Origin: Streptomyces sp. 6-11-2
Lineage (GTDB): Bacteria; Actinomycetota; Actinomycetes; Streptomycetales; Streptomycetaceae
DNA length: 64,000 nucleotides
Direction of reading: 5' to 3'
NCBI RefSeq assembly: GCF_006540305.1
Contig: NZ_BJOR01000001.1
Coordinates: 1,550,001-1,614,000, forward strand
Made by a program: the position numbers and the translations under genes. Below the pieces are notes generated by a model. It saw only the letters and a list, made by a program, of their open reading frames with translations, did not search any database and was not told where the DNA came from. Below, piece after piece: positions 33,327 to 42,105 of the stretch (its first letter is position 1; every line of letters starts with the position of its first letter).

Positions 33327-33779
33327 TCAACACCCTGGTCGTGCACTCGGGCACAGGGCGCACTCGGCCCATACCGTCTTGCCGGGGCCGAGGCGGTCCC
33401 GTACGCCCCAGTCGACGGCGAGCGCGTCGACGAGGACCAGGCCACGGCCCCCGTCCCCGTCCGGGCCGGGAGCCATGCGCGCCGGCCGGGCGGGGTGGGT
33501 GTCGGTCACCTCGATCCGGACGACGCCCCGCCCCTCCTCGAAGGACAGGGCGAGAGCGAAGTCACGCCCCGGGACACGGCCGTGGAGAACGGCGTTCGCG
33601 GCGAGTTCGGCGACGACGAGGGCGACGGTGTCGTGCGCTTCGGTTCCTCGCGGGTGCCCCCACTCGGTGAGCTGGTGCGCGGCGAGCAGCCGGGCGAGGC
33701 GGGCACCGCGCCGGGTGGTGGAGAAGCGCTGCGTGAACGTGCGTACGGGGGTGGCGGATCGGCGGTTCAGGGCTGGCAT
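33327..33779 (-). CDS. ATP-binding protein, RsbW/SpoIIAB-like anti-sigma kinase
   Basis: 150 residues from ATG 33779. HATPase_c-type fold: N box LVVAELAANAVLHGRVPGRD, the G1-type DTHPARPARM and the G2 box GGRGLVLVDALAVDWGV. Proteins of this size bind ATP and in streptomycetes regulate sigma factors or accompany XRE/DUF397 pairs (AbaA- and WhiJ-type loci). It diverges from the XRE gene across 33780-33970, which presumably carries both promoters. Partner and target are unknown. An earlier start would add residues lacking family similarity. Confidence 0.82.
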   Translation of the reverse strand: MPALNRRSATPVRTFTQRFSTTRRGARLARLLAAHQLTEWGHPRGTEAHDTVALVVAELAANAVLHGRVPGRDFALALSFEEGRGVVRIEVTDTHPARPARMAPGPDGDGGRGLVLVDALAVDWGVRDRLGPGKTVWAECALCPSARPGC

Positions 33780-33970
33780 GCGGGCCAGTTTGCCGACAGT
33801 TGACAGGTCGTCGGCAGGTCCGCCGCTGATACAGATCACGCTGTACCGGTTCACGCGCTGGACTGGGTCGGTCGCCGTGCGTGAGCATTGATCGGTCTGG
33901 CGTGGCGCAGCCCGGACGACGAACGGTACGGCACGGGTACGGCCCGGCGGCACAGGGGAAGGCGGCTGCG

Positions 33971-34822
33971 ATGACGACGGACAACGGTGGCGGAGTGGGC
34001 GGGGGCTGCGAGCCGGAACTCTCCGACAGCCTGAAGACCTTCGGCGCGGTCCTCAAGGCCCTGCGGGAGGAAGCCGGCCTGACACAGGAGCAGTTCGCTC
34101 CGCTGGTGCGCTACTCGCCCGCGTACATCGCCAAGATCGAGCAGGGGAAGCGCTTCCCGCCGAAGGAACTGCTGAAGCGGTCGGACGAGGTCCTGGGCGC
34201 GGTCGCGGCGCGAGTGCTGGGGGCCGCGGCGAAGAGCCTGACGCGGAAGGCGGGGCCGGCGTCCTGGTTCCGGCAGTGGGCGGGGATCGAGGAGGAGGCG
34301 ATCTCGCTGTACGCGTACGAGTGTCGGGCCGTTCCGGGGTTGTTGCAGCCCGAGCCGTACATCAGGGCCGTCTTCGACCGCAGGCTTCCCCCTGTCACGG
34401 AGGAACAGCTCGACCGCGAAGTCGCCGCACGTCTCGATCGCCAGCAGATCATCATCCAGCGGCCCAACACCGCGTTCAGCTTCGTCATCGAACAGGCTGT
34501 CCTGGAACGAAGCCTTGGAGGAAGCGAGGTGACGAAGGCCGTTGTCAGTCACCTGCTGACCATGGGCCGACTGCGCAACGTCGAGATCCAGCTCATGCCG
34601 CTCCGTCAGGAAGATCACTGCGGAGTCGATGGCCATATGTACTTGGCCGAGACACCTGACCATCGGTGGCTCGGCTACACCGAAGGGCAGCGGTCGAGCA
34701 ACCTGATCAGCGCGCCCAAGGACGTAAGTGTTCTGCTCCAACGCTATGGCAAGCTGCGTTCGCAGGCCCATGATTGCAGGGCCACGGTGAGCCTGCTGGA
34801 ACAAATGCGAGGAGCGCTATGA
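33971..34822 (+). CDS. XRE family regulator with DUF5753 domain
   Basis: 283 residues from ATG 33971. N-terminal helix-turn-helix at about 18-75 (LKALREEAGLTQEQFAPLVR, YSPAYIAKIEQGKRFPPKEL), then a DUF5753 effector domain from WFRQWAGIEEEAISLYAYEC to LMPLRQEDHCGVDG and the C-terminal LISAPKDVSVLLQRYGKLRS. WhiJ-like developmental regulators have exactly this architecture. The gene is translationally coupled to the following DUF397 gene (ATGA overlap), which is its usual partner or antagonist. Confidence 0.9.
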   Translation: MTTDNGGGVGGGCEPELSDSLKTFGAVLKALREEAGLTQEQFAPLVRYSPAYIAKIEQGKRFPPKELLKRSDEVLGAVAARVLGAAAKSLTRKAGPASWFRQWAGIEEEAISLYAYECRAVPGLLQPEPYIRAVFDRRLPPVTEEQLDREVAARLDRQQIIIQRPNTAFSFVIEQAVLERSLGGSEVTKAVVSHLLTMGRLRNVEIQLMPLRQEDHCGVDGHMYLAETPDHRWLGYTEGQRSSNLISAPKDVSVLLQRYGKLRSQAHDCRATVSLLEQMRGAL

Positions 34823-35010
34823 GCACCACTCAACAGAACTGGTTCAAGAGCAGCTACAGCGGAAGCGAAGGCGACAACTGCATCGAGGTCGCCTTGCGCC
34901 CTGAGGCCGTTCTCGTCCGGGACTCGAAGGACACGGACAGGCAGGCGCTGGCCGTATCCCCCGACGCCTGGGCGGCGTTCACGGCACTGGCTGCCGACTC
35001 GCACCACTGA
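34819..35010 (+). CDS. DUF397 domain protein
   Basis: 63 residues from ATG 34819, overlapping the XRE stop by 4 bp. The DUF397 signature is complete: WFKSSYSGSEGDNCIEVAL, VLVRDSKDTDRQALAVSPDA and WAAFTAL. These small proteins pair with XRE/DUF5753 regulators in streptomycetes and are thought to modulate or antagonise them. The cysteine in DNCIEVA is conserved in the family. Confidence 0.92.
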   Translation: MSTTQQNWFKSSYSGSEGDNCIEVALRPEAVLVRDSKDTDRQALAVSPDAWAAFTALAADSHH

Positions 35011-35068
35011 GTGCCCCGGGAGGCGAGCCGCCGGGGGTACGGCGGTCCCCCGGTCGGCGTCGGCCTCG

Positions 35069-36835
35069 TCAGGAGCCGCTGCGCCGATCTCCGTCCTGAT
35101 CGCGCGCAGAGCCCCCCGTGACCGTCGTGAACGGCAGCACCAGCCGGGAGGGGTGTGCGGCGTCGCGGTAGATCTTGTGGGTGACGGGGCGGCCCACCGG
35201 CAGGTGGAAGGCGTCCGGCGGCAGCAGCGCGTTGTGCGCGTCGGCCAGCGGCTCGTCGTTGGAGAGCTCCACGACCAGCTTGTGGCCCGGCAGGAACGTC
35301 GCCGCGAACGGGTAGACGCGCAGCACGTACTCCTCGATCTTCCCCGGCTCGACCGGCACCGCGCGGGTGTGCGGGTGGTAGGGGTCGCCCTCGGTGGTGC
35401 GCTCCTCGTCGAGCTCGCGGTGCGAGGCCTTGAGGTAGGCGGTGGTGATGAGCTGGCGCTTGCCGCCCGGGGCCTCGTCCCACATGCGCAGGATGAAGTT
35501 GGTGTCGGGCTGGTCGATCTCCGCGAACAGGTGCGCCGCGCCCTGGCCGATCATCTCGGTGGGCTCGGTGAACGGCTCGGTGCTCCAGCTGAGCATCTCC
35601 ACCTTGTCGGTGACCGTGAGCGGCGCCTGGTAGAAGCCGTCGGGGACGGCGTGCTCGGCGCCCATGGGCTCGGGCTCGAAGGAGAGCTTGTGACGCGGGC
35701 GGAGGTAGAGCGGCTTGTGCTCCACGGCCTTCGGCGGCCACTGGGCCCCGGTGACGTACTGGCGTGAGCCCTCGACGTGCACGGTGACGGCGGGCTCGTT
35801 CATGATCCCGTTGTCGATGCCCTTGATCCAGTAGTCGTACCAGCGGAACATCTTGTCGTGCTCTTCGACGAAGGGGCGCGACTGCATGGGCGGGTACGGA
35901 CCGATGTCCAGCTTCTTGGGGCCCTTGAGGCGGTTGAAGACCTCGATGGTGCCGTCCATCGTCCAGCCGCGGCCCTGGTCGATCTGGAGCCAGACCGGGA
36001 TGTCGATGTCCGGCGCGAGGGTGACGGGGTTGCGTTCCTCGTACCACTCGCCGTCGACCTCGTTCATCACGATGTCGAACCAGGCCTCGTGGTTCTTGGG
36101 GTAGTTCAGCACGTGCACCAGGTTGGGCCAGGCGGCCACGTCCGGGTCCCGCAGGCGCTCGGCGACCCGCTTCTTGATCTCTTCGGGCGAGCAGGTCTCC
36201 AGCATGCGGGACTTGACGCCGTCGGTGAAGGCCCAGCCGGAGTCGCCGCCGCGCCCTTCACGGGCGGCGCGCGGCATGAACCACATGACGCCACCGTGGT
36301 AAGTGGTCTCGTAGAAGTCGTAGTGGCCGCCGCTGACGAAGATCGCCTTGAGGCTCGGCGGACGCTCGGCCGCCGCCAGTACCTGCATCGAGCCGAAGTA
36401 GGAGATGCCGATCATGCCGACGTTGCCGTCGCACCACGGCTGCGCGGCGACCCACTCGATGAAGTCGTACGCGTCCTGGCCGAGCGAGACGCCACCGGCG
36501 TTGTAGTTGCCGATGTGCTCGCCCTCGGAGGCGCCGGAGCCGCGCAGGTCACCGATGACGTGGACGTAGCCCTCCTGGACGACGCGCGCGATGTCTCCGG
36601 CCTCGATGCAGCCGTCCCACATGGGGCTCGGCCGGCGCTGCGGCGGGGTCGTCAGGGCCAGGGCCTGGAGCTCCTTGCCGTACGGGCTCAGGGCCACCAG
36701 CGCGGGCCGCGGTGTGTCGTCCGCACCGCTGTACGCGTCGGCCACCAGCGTGACGCCGTCGCGCATCGGCACCTGGAGATCCTTGCGGACGGCGATCGAC
36801 TGCTCGCCCGCGCGGATCGTGTGAAGGTCAGTCAT
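35069..36835 (-). CDS. CocE/NonD family acyl hydrolase
   Basis: 588 residues from ATG 36835. The alpha/beta-hydrolase core has GYVHVIGDLRGSGASEGEH (oxyanion region) and the nucleophile Ser in GNVGMIGISYFGSMQVLAAA; the C-terminal jelly-roll domain of X-Pro dipeptidyl-peptidase type follows (ETAHLF-type FAEIDQPDTNFILRMWDEAP, and HKLVVELSNDEPLADAHN). Members cleave esters or amides such as cocaine and amino-acid esters. No signal peptide, so intracellular. It is the last gene of a leftward set (P450-divergent) that includes an MBL hydrolase, an HSL esterase and two PTE-family proteins. Confidence 0.85.
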   Translation of the reverse strand: MTDLHTIRAGEQSIAVRKDLQVPMRDGVTLVADAYSGADDTPRPALVALSPYGKELQALALTTPPQRRPSPMWDGCIEAGDIARVVQEGYVHVIGDLRGSGASEGEHIGNYNAGGVSLGQDAYDFIEWVAAQPWCDGNVGMIGISYFGSMQVLAAAERPPSLKAIFVSGGHYDFYETTYHGGVMWFMPRAAREGRGGDSGWAFTDGVKSRMLETCSPEEIKKRVAERLRDPDVAAWPNLVHVLNYPKNHEAWFDIVMNEVDGEWYEERNPVTLAPDIDIPVWLQIDQGRGWTMDGTIEVFNRLKGPKKLDIGPYPPMQSRPFVEEHDKMFRWYDYWIKGIDNGIMNEPAVTVHVEGSRQYVTGAQWPPKAVEHKPLYLRPRHKLSFEPEPMGAEHAVPDGFYQAPLTVTDKVEMLSWSTEPFTEPTEMIGQGAAHLFAEIDQPDTNFILRMWDEAPGGKRQLITTAYLKASHRELDEERTTEGDPYHPHTRAVPVEPGKIEEYVLRVYPFAATFLPGHKLVVELSNDEPLADAHNALLPPDAFHLPVGRPVTHKIYRDAAHPSRLVLPFTTVTGGSARDQDGDRRSGS

Positions 36836-36853
36836 GGGTGTGAAGCTCCTGTG

Positions 36854-37795
36854 TTACGCGTTCTGTTCGAGGTGCGTGCGGTAGCCGGCCATGGAGGTGA
36901 AGAACGGCGACGGCTCGAGCGCGGGGTCCCCGGTGTAGCCGAGCTCCTCGGCGGCACGGGCGAACGGGGAGTACGGCGAATCCGTCTCCCGCAGGCCCGC
37001 CTCCAGGCATCCGCAGGCGGCCGCGGCGACACGGGCCTCGATGTCCAGGCTCTGGGTGATTGCCTCCTGGGCCTGCGCCTCGTCGAGCTCGACGCCGTAC
37101 GGTGTGCCGTCGACGCGACGGTAGGGGTGCCCCAGGTAGAGGTGCCGCGGGCGGATCTCGTCCCGCAGGTACTCCAGGCCGGCGCGGTAGGCGACCGGGT
37201 CCGTGTAGCCCGGGAAGCCGTTCGCCGCCCCGTGGACCTGGACGGCGTCTCCGGTGAACGCCGAGCGCTGTCCGTCGACGACGTAGGCGACCGATCCGGG
37301 TGTGTGGCCCGGTACGGAGTGCACCGACACGGTGACGTCACCGCCGAGGGAGAGGGTCTCGCCGCCCTTGACCAGCAGGGAGGGCTCCATCTCGCCGGAG
37401 ATGACGGCCTCCGTGGCGGCCGTCACCTTCGCCTCGCCCTCGGGGTCGTCCAGGTACCGGCCCCGTCCCGCGAGGTACTCCTCGACGTGGGCCCGGCGCG
37501 AGCGGAGCATCGGTGCGTCGGCCTCGTGGATGACCACCCGGGCGCGCCGCCCGGTGAGCTCCCACAGAGCGTGCGCTCCGCCGACGTGGTCGATGTGACC
37601 GTGGGTCAGCAGGATCCAGCGCACGTCCTCGATGCGGCGTCCGATGGCCTCGAGCGCGGGAGCCATCCCTTCGGCGGGCGACGAGGCGATGCCGGTGTCG
37701 ACGATCGCCGGCTCGGGTGCGTCGATGAAGAAGCTGTAGAGACCGAACCGGCCCCAGGGCGAGACCAGGGGGTGGACGGTGACTGGGTGCGTCAT
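36854..37795 (-). CDS. MBL-fold metallohydrolase
   Basis: 313 residues from ATG 37795. Metallo-beta-lactamase fold: the HxHxDH metal motif is in WILLTHGHIDHVGGAHALWE (about residue 60), the next His in HSVPGHTPGSVAYVVDGQRS, and FTGDAVQ supplies the bridging Asp. The N-terminal YSFFIDAPEPAIVDTGIASS is typical of glyoxalase II/lactonase-like members. The substrate could be a lactone or thioester generated by the surrounding enzymes, but no specificity residue is recognised. 18 bp precede the CocE gene, consistent with one transcript. Confidence 0.85.
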   Translation of the reverse strand: MTHPVTVHPLVSPWGRFGLYSFFIDAPEPAIVDTGIASSPAEGMAPALEAIGRRIEDVRWILLTHGHIDHVGGAHALWELTGRRARVVIHEADAPMLRSRRAHVEEYLAGRGRYLDDPEGEAKVTAATEAVISGEMEPSLLVKGGETLSLGGDVTVSVHSVPGHTPGSVAYVVDGQRSAFTGDAVQVHGAANGFPGYTDPVAYRAGLEYLRDEIRPRHLYLGHPYRRVDGTPYGVELDEAQAQEAITQSLDIEARVAAAACGCLEAGLRETDSPYSPFARAAEELGYTGDPALEPSPFFTSMAGYRTHLEQNA

Positions 37796-37829
37796 GCTTT
37801 CCTACTCCGCTCGTGCACGGGCCGGCCGG

Positions 37830-38753
37830 TCAGCTGCGGCCGAGGAAGTCGCGTGTCTGCGTGAAGACCGCGTGGTACTCCGGGATCCAGGAGAAGTGCT
37901 GGACGAAGCCGTGGCCCGCTCCCTCGTACCGGCTCACCGTCGCCTCCACACCGGCTTCGCGCAGCCGCTCGCCGTACAGCTCGCCCTCGTCGCGCATCGG
38001 GTCGTGCTCGGCGGTGACGACCAGCGCGGGCGGCAGACCGGTGAGGTCGGTCCGCTTGATCGGCGACACCAGCGGGTCCGCGGGGTCGGCGCCGCTGTCG
38101 AGGTAGAAGGCGTTGAAGGGCTTCAGCCCCGCCGTCTCCAAGCCGTAACCCACCGCGTTCTCCCGCAGCGACGGGTAGTGGTCGACGTCGAAGTCCAGGT
38201 CGAGCGAGGGGTAGTAGAGGATCTGGTGGGTGATCCGGTCGAAGCCGTCGTCGTGCGCCCGGGCGGCGACCGCGGCGGCGAAGGTGCCGCCGGAGCTGTC
38301 ACCGGCGACGGCGAGGGTCGTACCGTCCCAGGCCAGGCCCGTACCCTCCTCGGCGACCCAGCGCACGACCGCGTAGCAGTCGTCGAGACCCGCCGGGAAG
38401 GCCGCCTCGGGTGCCAGGCGGTAGCCGACGGAGACGACCTTGAGCCCGGTCTCCTTGGCCAGTGAGCGCGCGACGTGGTCGTGGGTCTCCAGGCTGCCGA
38501 GGAAGAACGCGCCGCCGTGGAAGTAGACCAGCACGCCGTAGCTGTCGGCCTCGACAGGGGTGTGGATCCGTACCGGTACCTCGCCGGCGGCCGTCTTCGC
38601 CGTCACGTCGTCGACCGCGTGCAGCGGCAGGCGCTCCTCCAGGGGAGCGACGTGCGCCTCGTCCGCGGCACGCATGGCGACCGGGTCGAGCGGGCCCTCG
38701 AGCGGGGCGGGCAGGCTCGCGAGGAATCCGGCGATCTCGGGATGCAGCGTCAT
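37830..38753 (-). CDS. Alpha/beta hydrolase, HSL-type esterase
   Basis: 307 residues from ATG 38753. Hormone-sensitive-lipase family: oxyanion motif VYFHGGAFFLGSLETHDHVA (HGG, about 75-77), the nucleophile Ser in TLAVAGDSSGGTFAAAVAA, Asp in ALVVTAEHDPMRDEGELYG and His in EGAGHGFVQHF. Such enzymes hydrolyse short-chain esters in the cytoplasm. It is separated by 34 bp from the MBL gene and 4 bp from the flavin monooxygenase, so all are probably one operon. Three hydrolases of different folds in one transcript suggest a substrate rich in ester or lactone bonds. Confidence 0.88.
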   Translation of the reverse strand: MTLHPEIAGFLASLPAPLEGPLDPVAMRAADEAHVAPLEERLPLHAVDDVTAKTAAGEVPVRIHTPVEADSYGVLVYFHGGAFFLGSLETHDHVARSLAKETGLKVVSVGYRLAPEAAFPAGLDDCYAVVRWVAEEGTGLAWDGTTLAVAGDSSGGTFAAAVAARAHDDGFDRITHQILYYPSLDLDFDVDHYPSLRENAVGYGLETAGLKPFNAFYLDSGADPADPLVSPIKRTDLTGLPPALVVTAEHDPMRDEGELYGERLREAGVEATVSRYEGAGHGFVQHFSWIPEYHAVFTQTRDFLGRS

Positions 38754-38757
38754 GGTG

Positions 38758-39870
38758 TCACTCCTGTCCGGCAGCGGCGGGCTTCTGGCCGGGGAAGACG
38801 TCGTCGATCTCGTCCTCGGTCCAGCCCTGGCGCGAGATGGCCTGCAGTTCGTCGGTCACGGGCTTGCGGGTGGCCTGGTACAGGGCCAGTCCCTCCTTCA
38901 GGGACGCGGCCTGGCGCAGGGCGTCGGCGAGCGCCCCGGCGTCCTCGATGGCCGAGTTCGCGCCCTGCCCCTGGTGGTGCAGCATCGAGTGGGCGGCGTC
39001 GCCGACGAGGACGACGGAGTCGGAGTGCCAGGTGTCGACCGGGTCGATGTCGTAGACGGCGCGGATGTTCACGGTGCCCATGTCGAGGTCGCGCGTGATG
39101 CTCACGAGGCGCTCGTCGAAGCCCTCCACCGTCTTCAGCAGGTCGTCCTTCGTGACCTGCGGGTTCCAGGTGCCGTCCGGGCACAGGGCGGTGATGTCGA
39201 ACGACACCTGGCCCCGGTGCCGCAGCGGCAGCAGGTAGATCTTCGTGCCCTTGCCGATGTACATCCGGAGGTTGTCGTCGACGACCATGCCGTGGGCGTC
39301 GTCCACGGGGATGACGGCACGGTAGGCGTGCTCGCCGGAGAACACCGGGCTCCTGTCGCTGAACAACTGCCGGCGCACGACCGACTTGATGCCGTCGGCG
39401 CCGACGACGAGGTCCGCCTCGACCGTCCTGCCGTCCGCGAAGGTGAGGACGGAGCTGTCGCCCTTGTCCTCGACGGTCCGCAGTTTGTGCCCGAGGTGCA
39501 CCATGCCCTCGGGCAGCACGCCCAGCAGGGCGTCGATGAAGTCGCCGCGGTGGATGAGATGGGTGTGGGTCTGGTCCCCGGCGGCCGGCCACGCCTCCTT
39601 CATGATCGGTTCACCGGTGGCGGTGAGGATCTCGAAGTACTCGCTGGGCGAGCTGACCTTCGCGATCGCCTCGAAGATGCCCCACTGGCGGAACCGGTTG
39701 ATGGTGGCGGGGCGCAGACCGATGCCGGCGCCGACCTCGCGGATCTGGTTCGCCTGCTCGTAGACGTTCACGTCCGCGCCGAGCAGGCTCAGGGCCTTGG
39801 CTGCCGCCGCGCCGCCGTATCCCGCTCCGACGACCGCGATCTTCAGGTTCTTCAGGTCCGAGGACTGCAT
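38758..39870 (-). CDS. FAD-dependent aromatic monooxygenase
   Basis: 370 residues from ATG 39870. Class A flavoprotein hydroxylase: GxGxxG in IAVVGAGYGGAAAAKALSLL (about 11-30), the DG motif in LVVGADGIKSVVRRQLF and the FAD ribityl site in VVLVGDAAHSMLHHQGQGAN. Relatives include salicylate, 6-hydroxynicotinate and other phenol-directed hydroxylases using NAD(P)H. It is distinct from the second flavin monooxygenase in the gentisate operon (48897-50171), so two different ring hydroxylations may occur in this island. Confidence 0.87.
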   Translation of the reverse strand: MQSSDLKNLKIAVVGAGYGGAAAAKALSLLGADVNVYEQANQIREVGAGIGLRPATINRFRQWGIFEAIAKVSSPSEYFEILTATGEPIMKEAWPAAGDQTHTHLIHRGDFIDALLGVLPEGMVHLGHKLRTVEDKGDSSVLTFADGRTVEADLVVGADGIKSVVRRQLFSDRSPVFSGEHAYRAVIPVDDAHGMVVDDNLRMYIGKGTKIYLLPLRHRGQVSFDITALCPDGTWNPQVTKDDLLKTVEGFDERLVSITRDLDMGTVNIRAVYDIDPVDTWHSDSVVLVGDAAHSMLHHQGQGANSAIEDAGALADALRQAASLKEGLALYQATRKPVTDELQAISRQGWTEDEIDDVFPGQKPAAAGQE

Positions 39871-39882
39871 GGTGGTTCTCTC

Positions 39883-40836
39883 TTACTTCTGGATGGTCAG
39901 GAAGTCGGCGGGGTTGTCGACGAAGATCGTCTTGATGGTGGCCTCGTCCAGGCCGGCGGCGCGGAGGTCCGGGATGAGGTCGTCGAAGATGTAGTTGACG
40001 GTGTGCCCCTTGACGCCCGGCCAGCCCAGAGGGCTGCAGTTGGCGTCGGCGGAGGCGAGGACCTGCCGCAGCCGGCCGTCGCCGATGAACCGCAGGAAGT
40101 GGTCCAGCCGTTCCTTGCGGGGGCGGGCCCAGAACGGCGGGTCCGGCAGCTCGGTCTCGTAGCCGAACGTGTCGAAGCCGATGCGGCCGCCCTGCTCCGC
40201 GATCCAGACGTCGCGCGTCTTGTCGGCGTTCACCCCGTCGTCGACATGCCCGAACAGCACGCGGTCGAGCGGCAGGCCCTCCTCGTTGAAGATCGCGATC
40301 GCGTTCTCGGCGTCGATCGCGAGGTGGGTGAGGATCGGCACGCCGGTGGTGAGCGAGGCGCGGGCCGCGGCGCGGTAGATGCGCTTGTCCAGGTCCGTCA
40401 TACGGCCGCCGCGGCTCACGCCGACCTTGATGACTCCGGCCAGGCTGCCGGTGGAGCCGATACCGACGGTGATCTCGTGGACGAACTGCCGGGTGAGGTA
40501 GTCGACGTCGGCGCGGGCGAAGTGCGGCAGAGCGGTGTCGCCGCCGACGAAGCCGGTGCAGGCGACGATGTGGACGCCGGTCTTCGCGGACAGGGACTTG
40601 TAGTAGTCGACGTCACGGCCGTTGCAGATGCCGGTCGCGTCGACGAAGGTGCCGCCGCCGAGCTCGTGGAACCTGCGCAGCTTCGGGACGGTCTCCTCGT
40701 AGCGCTGCTCGGGCGTCTTCCACCACTTCGTGTCCAGCTCGGAGCCGGGCATGCCGTACCCGATGTGCTCGTGGATCGCCACGAGACCCAGCTCCTCGGC
40801 GGGGATCGGCCCCAGAACTGTGTTCACTCTCGACAC
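39883..40836 (-). CDS. Phosphotriesterase-family amidohydrolase (lactonase-like)
   Basis: 317 residues from GTG 40836, chosen because AAGGTGAG lies just upstream; GTG 40845 is also in frame. All PTE metal ligands are visible: HxH in LVAIHEHIGYGMPGSE, the carboxylated Lys in GVIKVGVSRG, His in PILTHLAID and LFGHVDDG, and the Asp in VLASADANCSP. These binuclear metal enzymes hydrolyse lactones, phosphotriesters or related esters. Its upstream neighbour is a paralogue that has lost the same residues. The two genes are separated by 50 bp and probably co-expressed. Confidence 0.85.
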   Translation of the reverse strand: MSRVNTVLGPIPAEELGLVAIHEHIGYGMPGSELDTKWWKTPEQRYEETVPKLRRFHELGGGTFVDATGICNGRDVDYYKSLSAKTGVHIVACTGFVGGDTALPHFARADVDYLTRQFVHEITVGIGSTGSLAGVIKVGVSRGGRMTDLDKRIYRAAARASLTTGVPILTHLAIDAENAIAIFNEEGLPLDRVLFGHVDDGVNADKTRDVWIAEQGGRIGFDTFGYETELPDPPFWARPRKERLDHFLRFIGDGRLRQVLASADANCSPLGWPGVKGHTVNYIFDDLIPDLRAAGLDEATIKTIFVDNPADFLTIQK

Positions 40837-40886
40837 AACACTCACCTTTTGAGAAGAGGACTTGACGGTCGTTCGGGCCGGCGCGC

Positions 40887-41861
40887 TCAGCGCACCGCGA
40901 GCAGGTCGCGCGGGTTGGCCACGAGAATCCGCCGCACGTCGTCGTCGCCGAGGCCCCGCGCCTTCAGCAGCGGCACGAAGGCGGTCAGGACATGGCTGTA
41001 CGGCAGGTCGTTGGCAGGGTGCCCCTTGGCCACCCCGGTCGCGCTGGCGGAGAGCAGGATCCGGTCGCCGAGACCGGTCTGCACGAGGACGGCGACCAGG
41101 GCGGCGCGCTCGGCGTCGGTGAGGTGCTCGGCGTCCTCGGTGCCGACGTGGTCGAGCGCGACGTAGGCGCCGCGGCCGGCGACCTTCGCGGGCGCGCCGG
41201 CGGCTACGGCGTCCTTGCGGTCCAGCCCGCCGACGACGACCCGGTCGGCCGGCAGCTTCTCGTCGAGCACGATGTCGAGGTCGTGGACGGCGTCGGCGCC
41301 GTACCGGACGGAGACCGCGACGCCGGTGGCGAGGGCGGTGCGGGCCGCGCCACGCAGGAGGCTCTCGTCGGTCGCGGTCGTGCCGGTCCGCGTCGCGGCG
41401 GTGGCCACCAGGCCGGCGGGGCCTCGGCGCTCCACGCGCGGGACCACCATGCCCTCGGTGATCTCCGGGGTGAAGAGGTCGGCGAACCTCTCGGCCGGCC
41501 ACGGCGTCGGCGGGTTGGTCTGCGGCGTGAGGAAGTACCCGCCGAGCAGTTCCTCGGGGCCCTGGCCGGTCGAGGCGACGATGTGCACACCGGTCGTGCG
41601 GGACAGGGTTTCGTACAGCCGGACGTCCCGCCCGTGGAACATGCCGGTGCTGTCGACGATCGTGCCGCCACCGTGAGCGCGGAAGTCCCTCAGCTTCGCG
41701 GCCAGCGTCTCGAAGATCTCGGCGCGGTCGAGGGTGACGTCGAAGGCGTGCTCCGCGCCCGGGAGCACCGACAGCAGCGCCTCGTGGACCGAGACGACGC
41801 CCAACTGCTCGGCCGGCACCGGGCCCAGGACGGTGTTCACGGTGTTGCTGTTCACGCTCAT
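40887..41861 (-). CDS. Phosphotriesterase-family paralogue lacking metal ligands (pseudoenzyme candidate)
   Basis: 324 residues from ATG 41861. It aligns end to end with the downstream PTE protein (VNTVLGPVPAEQLGVVSVHE; VDSTGMFHGRDVRLYETLSR; GVHIVASTG; LLKARGLGDDDVRRILVANP) but each metal-binding position differs: HEH becomes HEA, the Lys of VIKVG becomes LVATA, THLA becomes VRYG, FGHVDD becomes VGGLDR and the SAD Asp becomes SAS. The reading frame is clean, with normal codon use, so it is not a decaying gene. It may form a heteromer with, or regulate, its active neighbour, or bind ligand. It is the first gene of the leftward operon, facing the P450 gene. Confidence 0.8.
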   Translation of the reverse strand: MSVNSNTVNTVLGPVPAEQLGVVSVHEALLSVLPGAEHAFDVTLDRAEIFETLAAKLRDFRAHGGGTIVDSTGMFHGRDVRLYETLSRTTGVHIVASTGQGPEELLGGYFLTPQTNPPTPWPAERFADLFTPEITEGMVVPRVERRGPAGLVATAATRTGTTATDESLLRGAARTALATGVAVSVRYGADAVHDLDIVLDEKLPADRVVVGGLDRKDAVAAGAPAKVAGRGAYVALDHVGTEDAEHLTDAERAALVAVLVQTGLGDRILLSASATGVAKGHPANDLPYSHVLTAFVPLLKARGLGDDDVRRILVANPRDLLAVR

Positions 41862-42105
41862 GACTGCCTCACGTGTCCGGTGTGGGGTGCGGCGGTGCAC
41901 CCTGTGGCTGCTGTCACAGTAGCCATTCGGTTTACATAGCGTCAATGAAACGAACACCACGAAAAAACACTGCACAGAAGGTTGCATGGAGGTGGAAAAT
42001 CAGAGCACGAGGAACACGGCGGGGATGACGCATGAATGGCGTGCATGTGGCGCCATGTAAATCATTCATTTGATCGATGTGGTGTCGGCCACTTCACTGA
42101 GGGCC
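41862..42105. promoter_or_regulatory. Divergent promoter region between the hydrolase operon and the P450 cassette
   Basis: This 244-bp interval is markedly less GC-rich than its surroundings, especially 41920-42080. ATGAATG at 42032-42038 and CATTCAT at 42063-42069 form a 7-bp inverted repeat around a TGGCGCCA palindrome. The LysR, TetR or IclR regulators of the island are candidates to act here; no choice can be made from sequence. Confidence 0.5.

Noticed and set aside
38758..39870. A second 3-hydroxybenzoate 6-hydroxylase
   Set aside because: The fold matches class A hydroxylases, but it is outside the gentisate operon and differs in length and motifs, so I did not assign the reaction.
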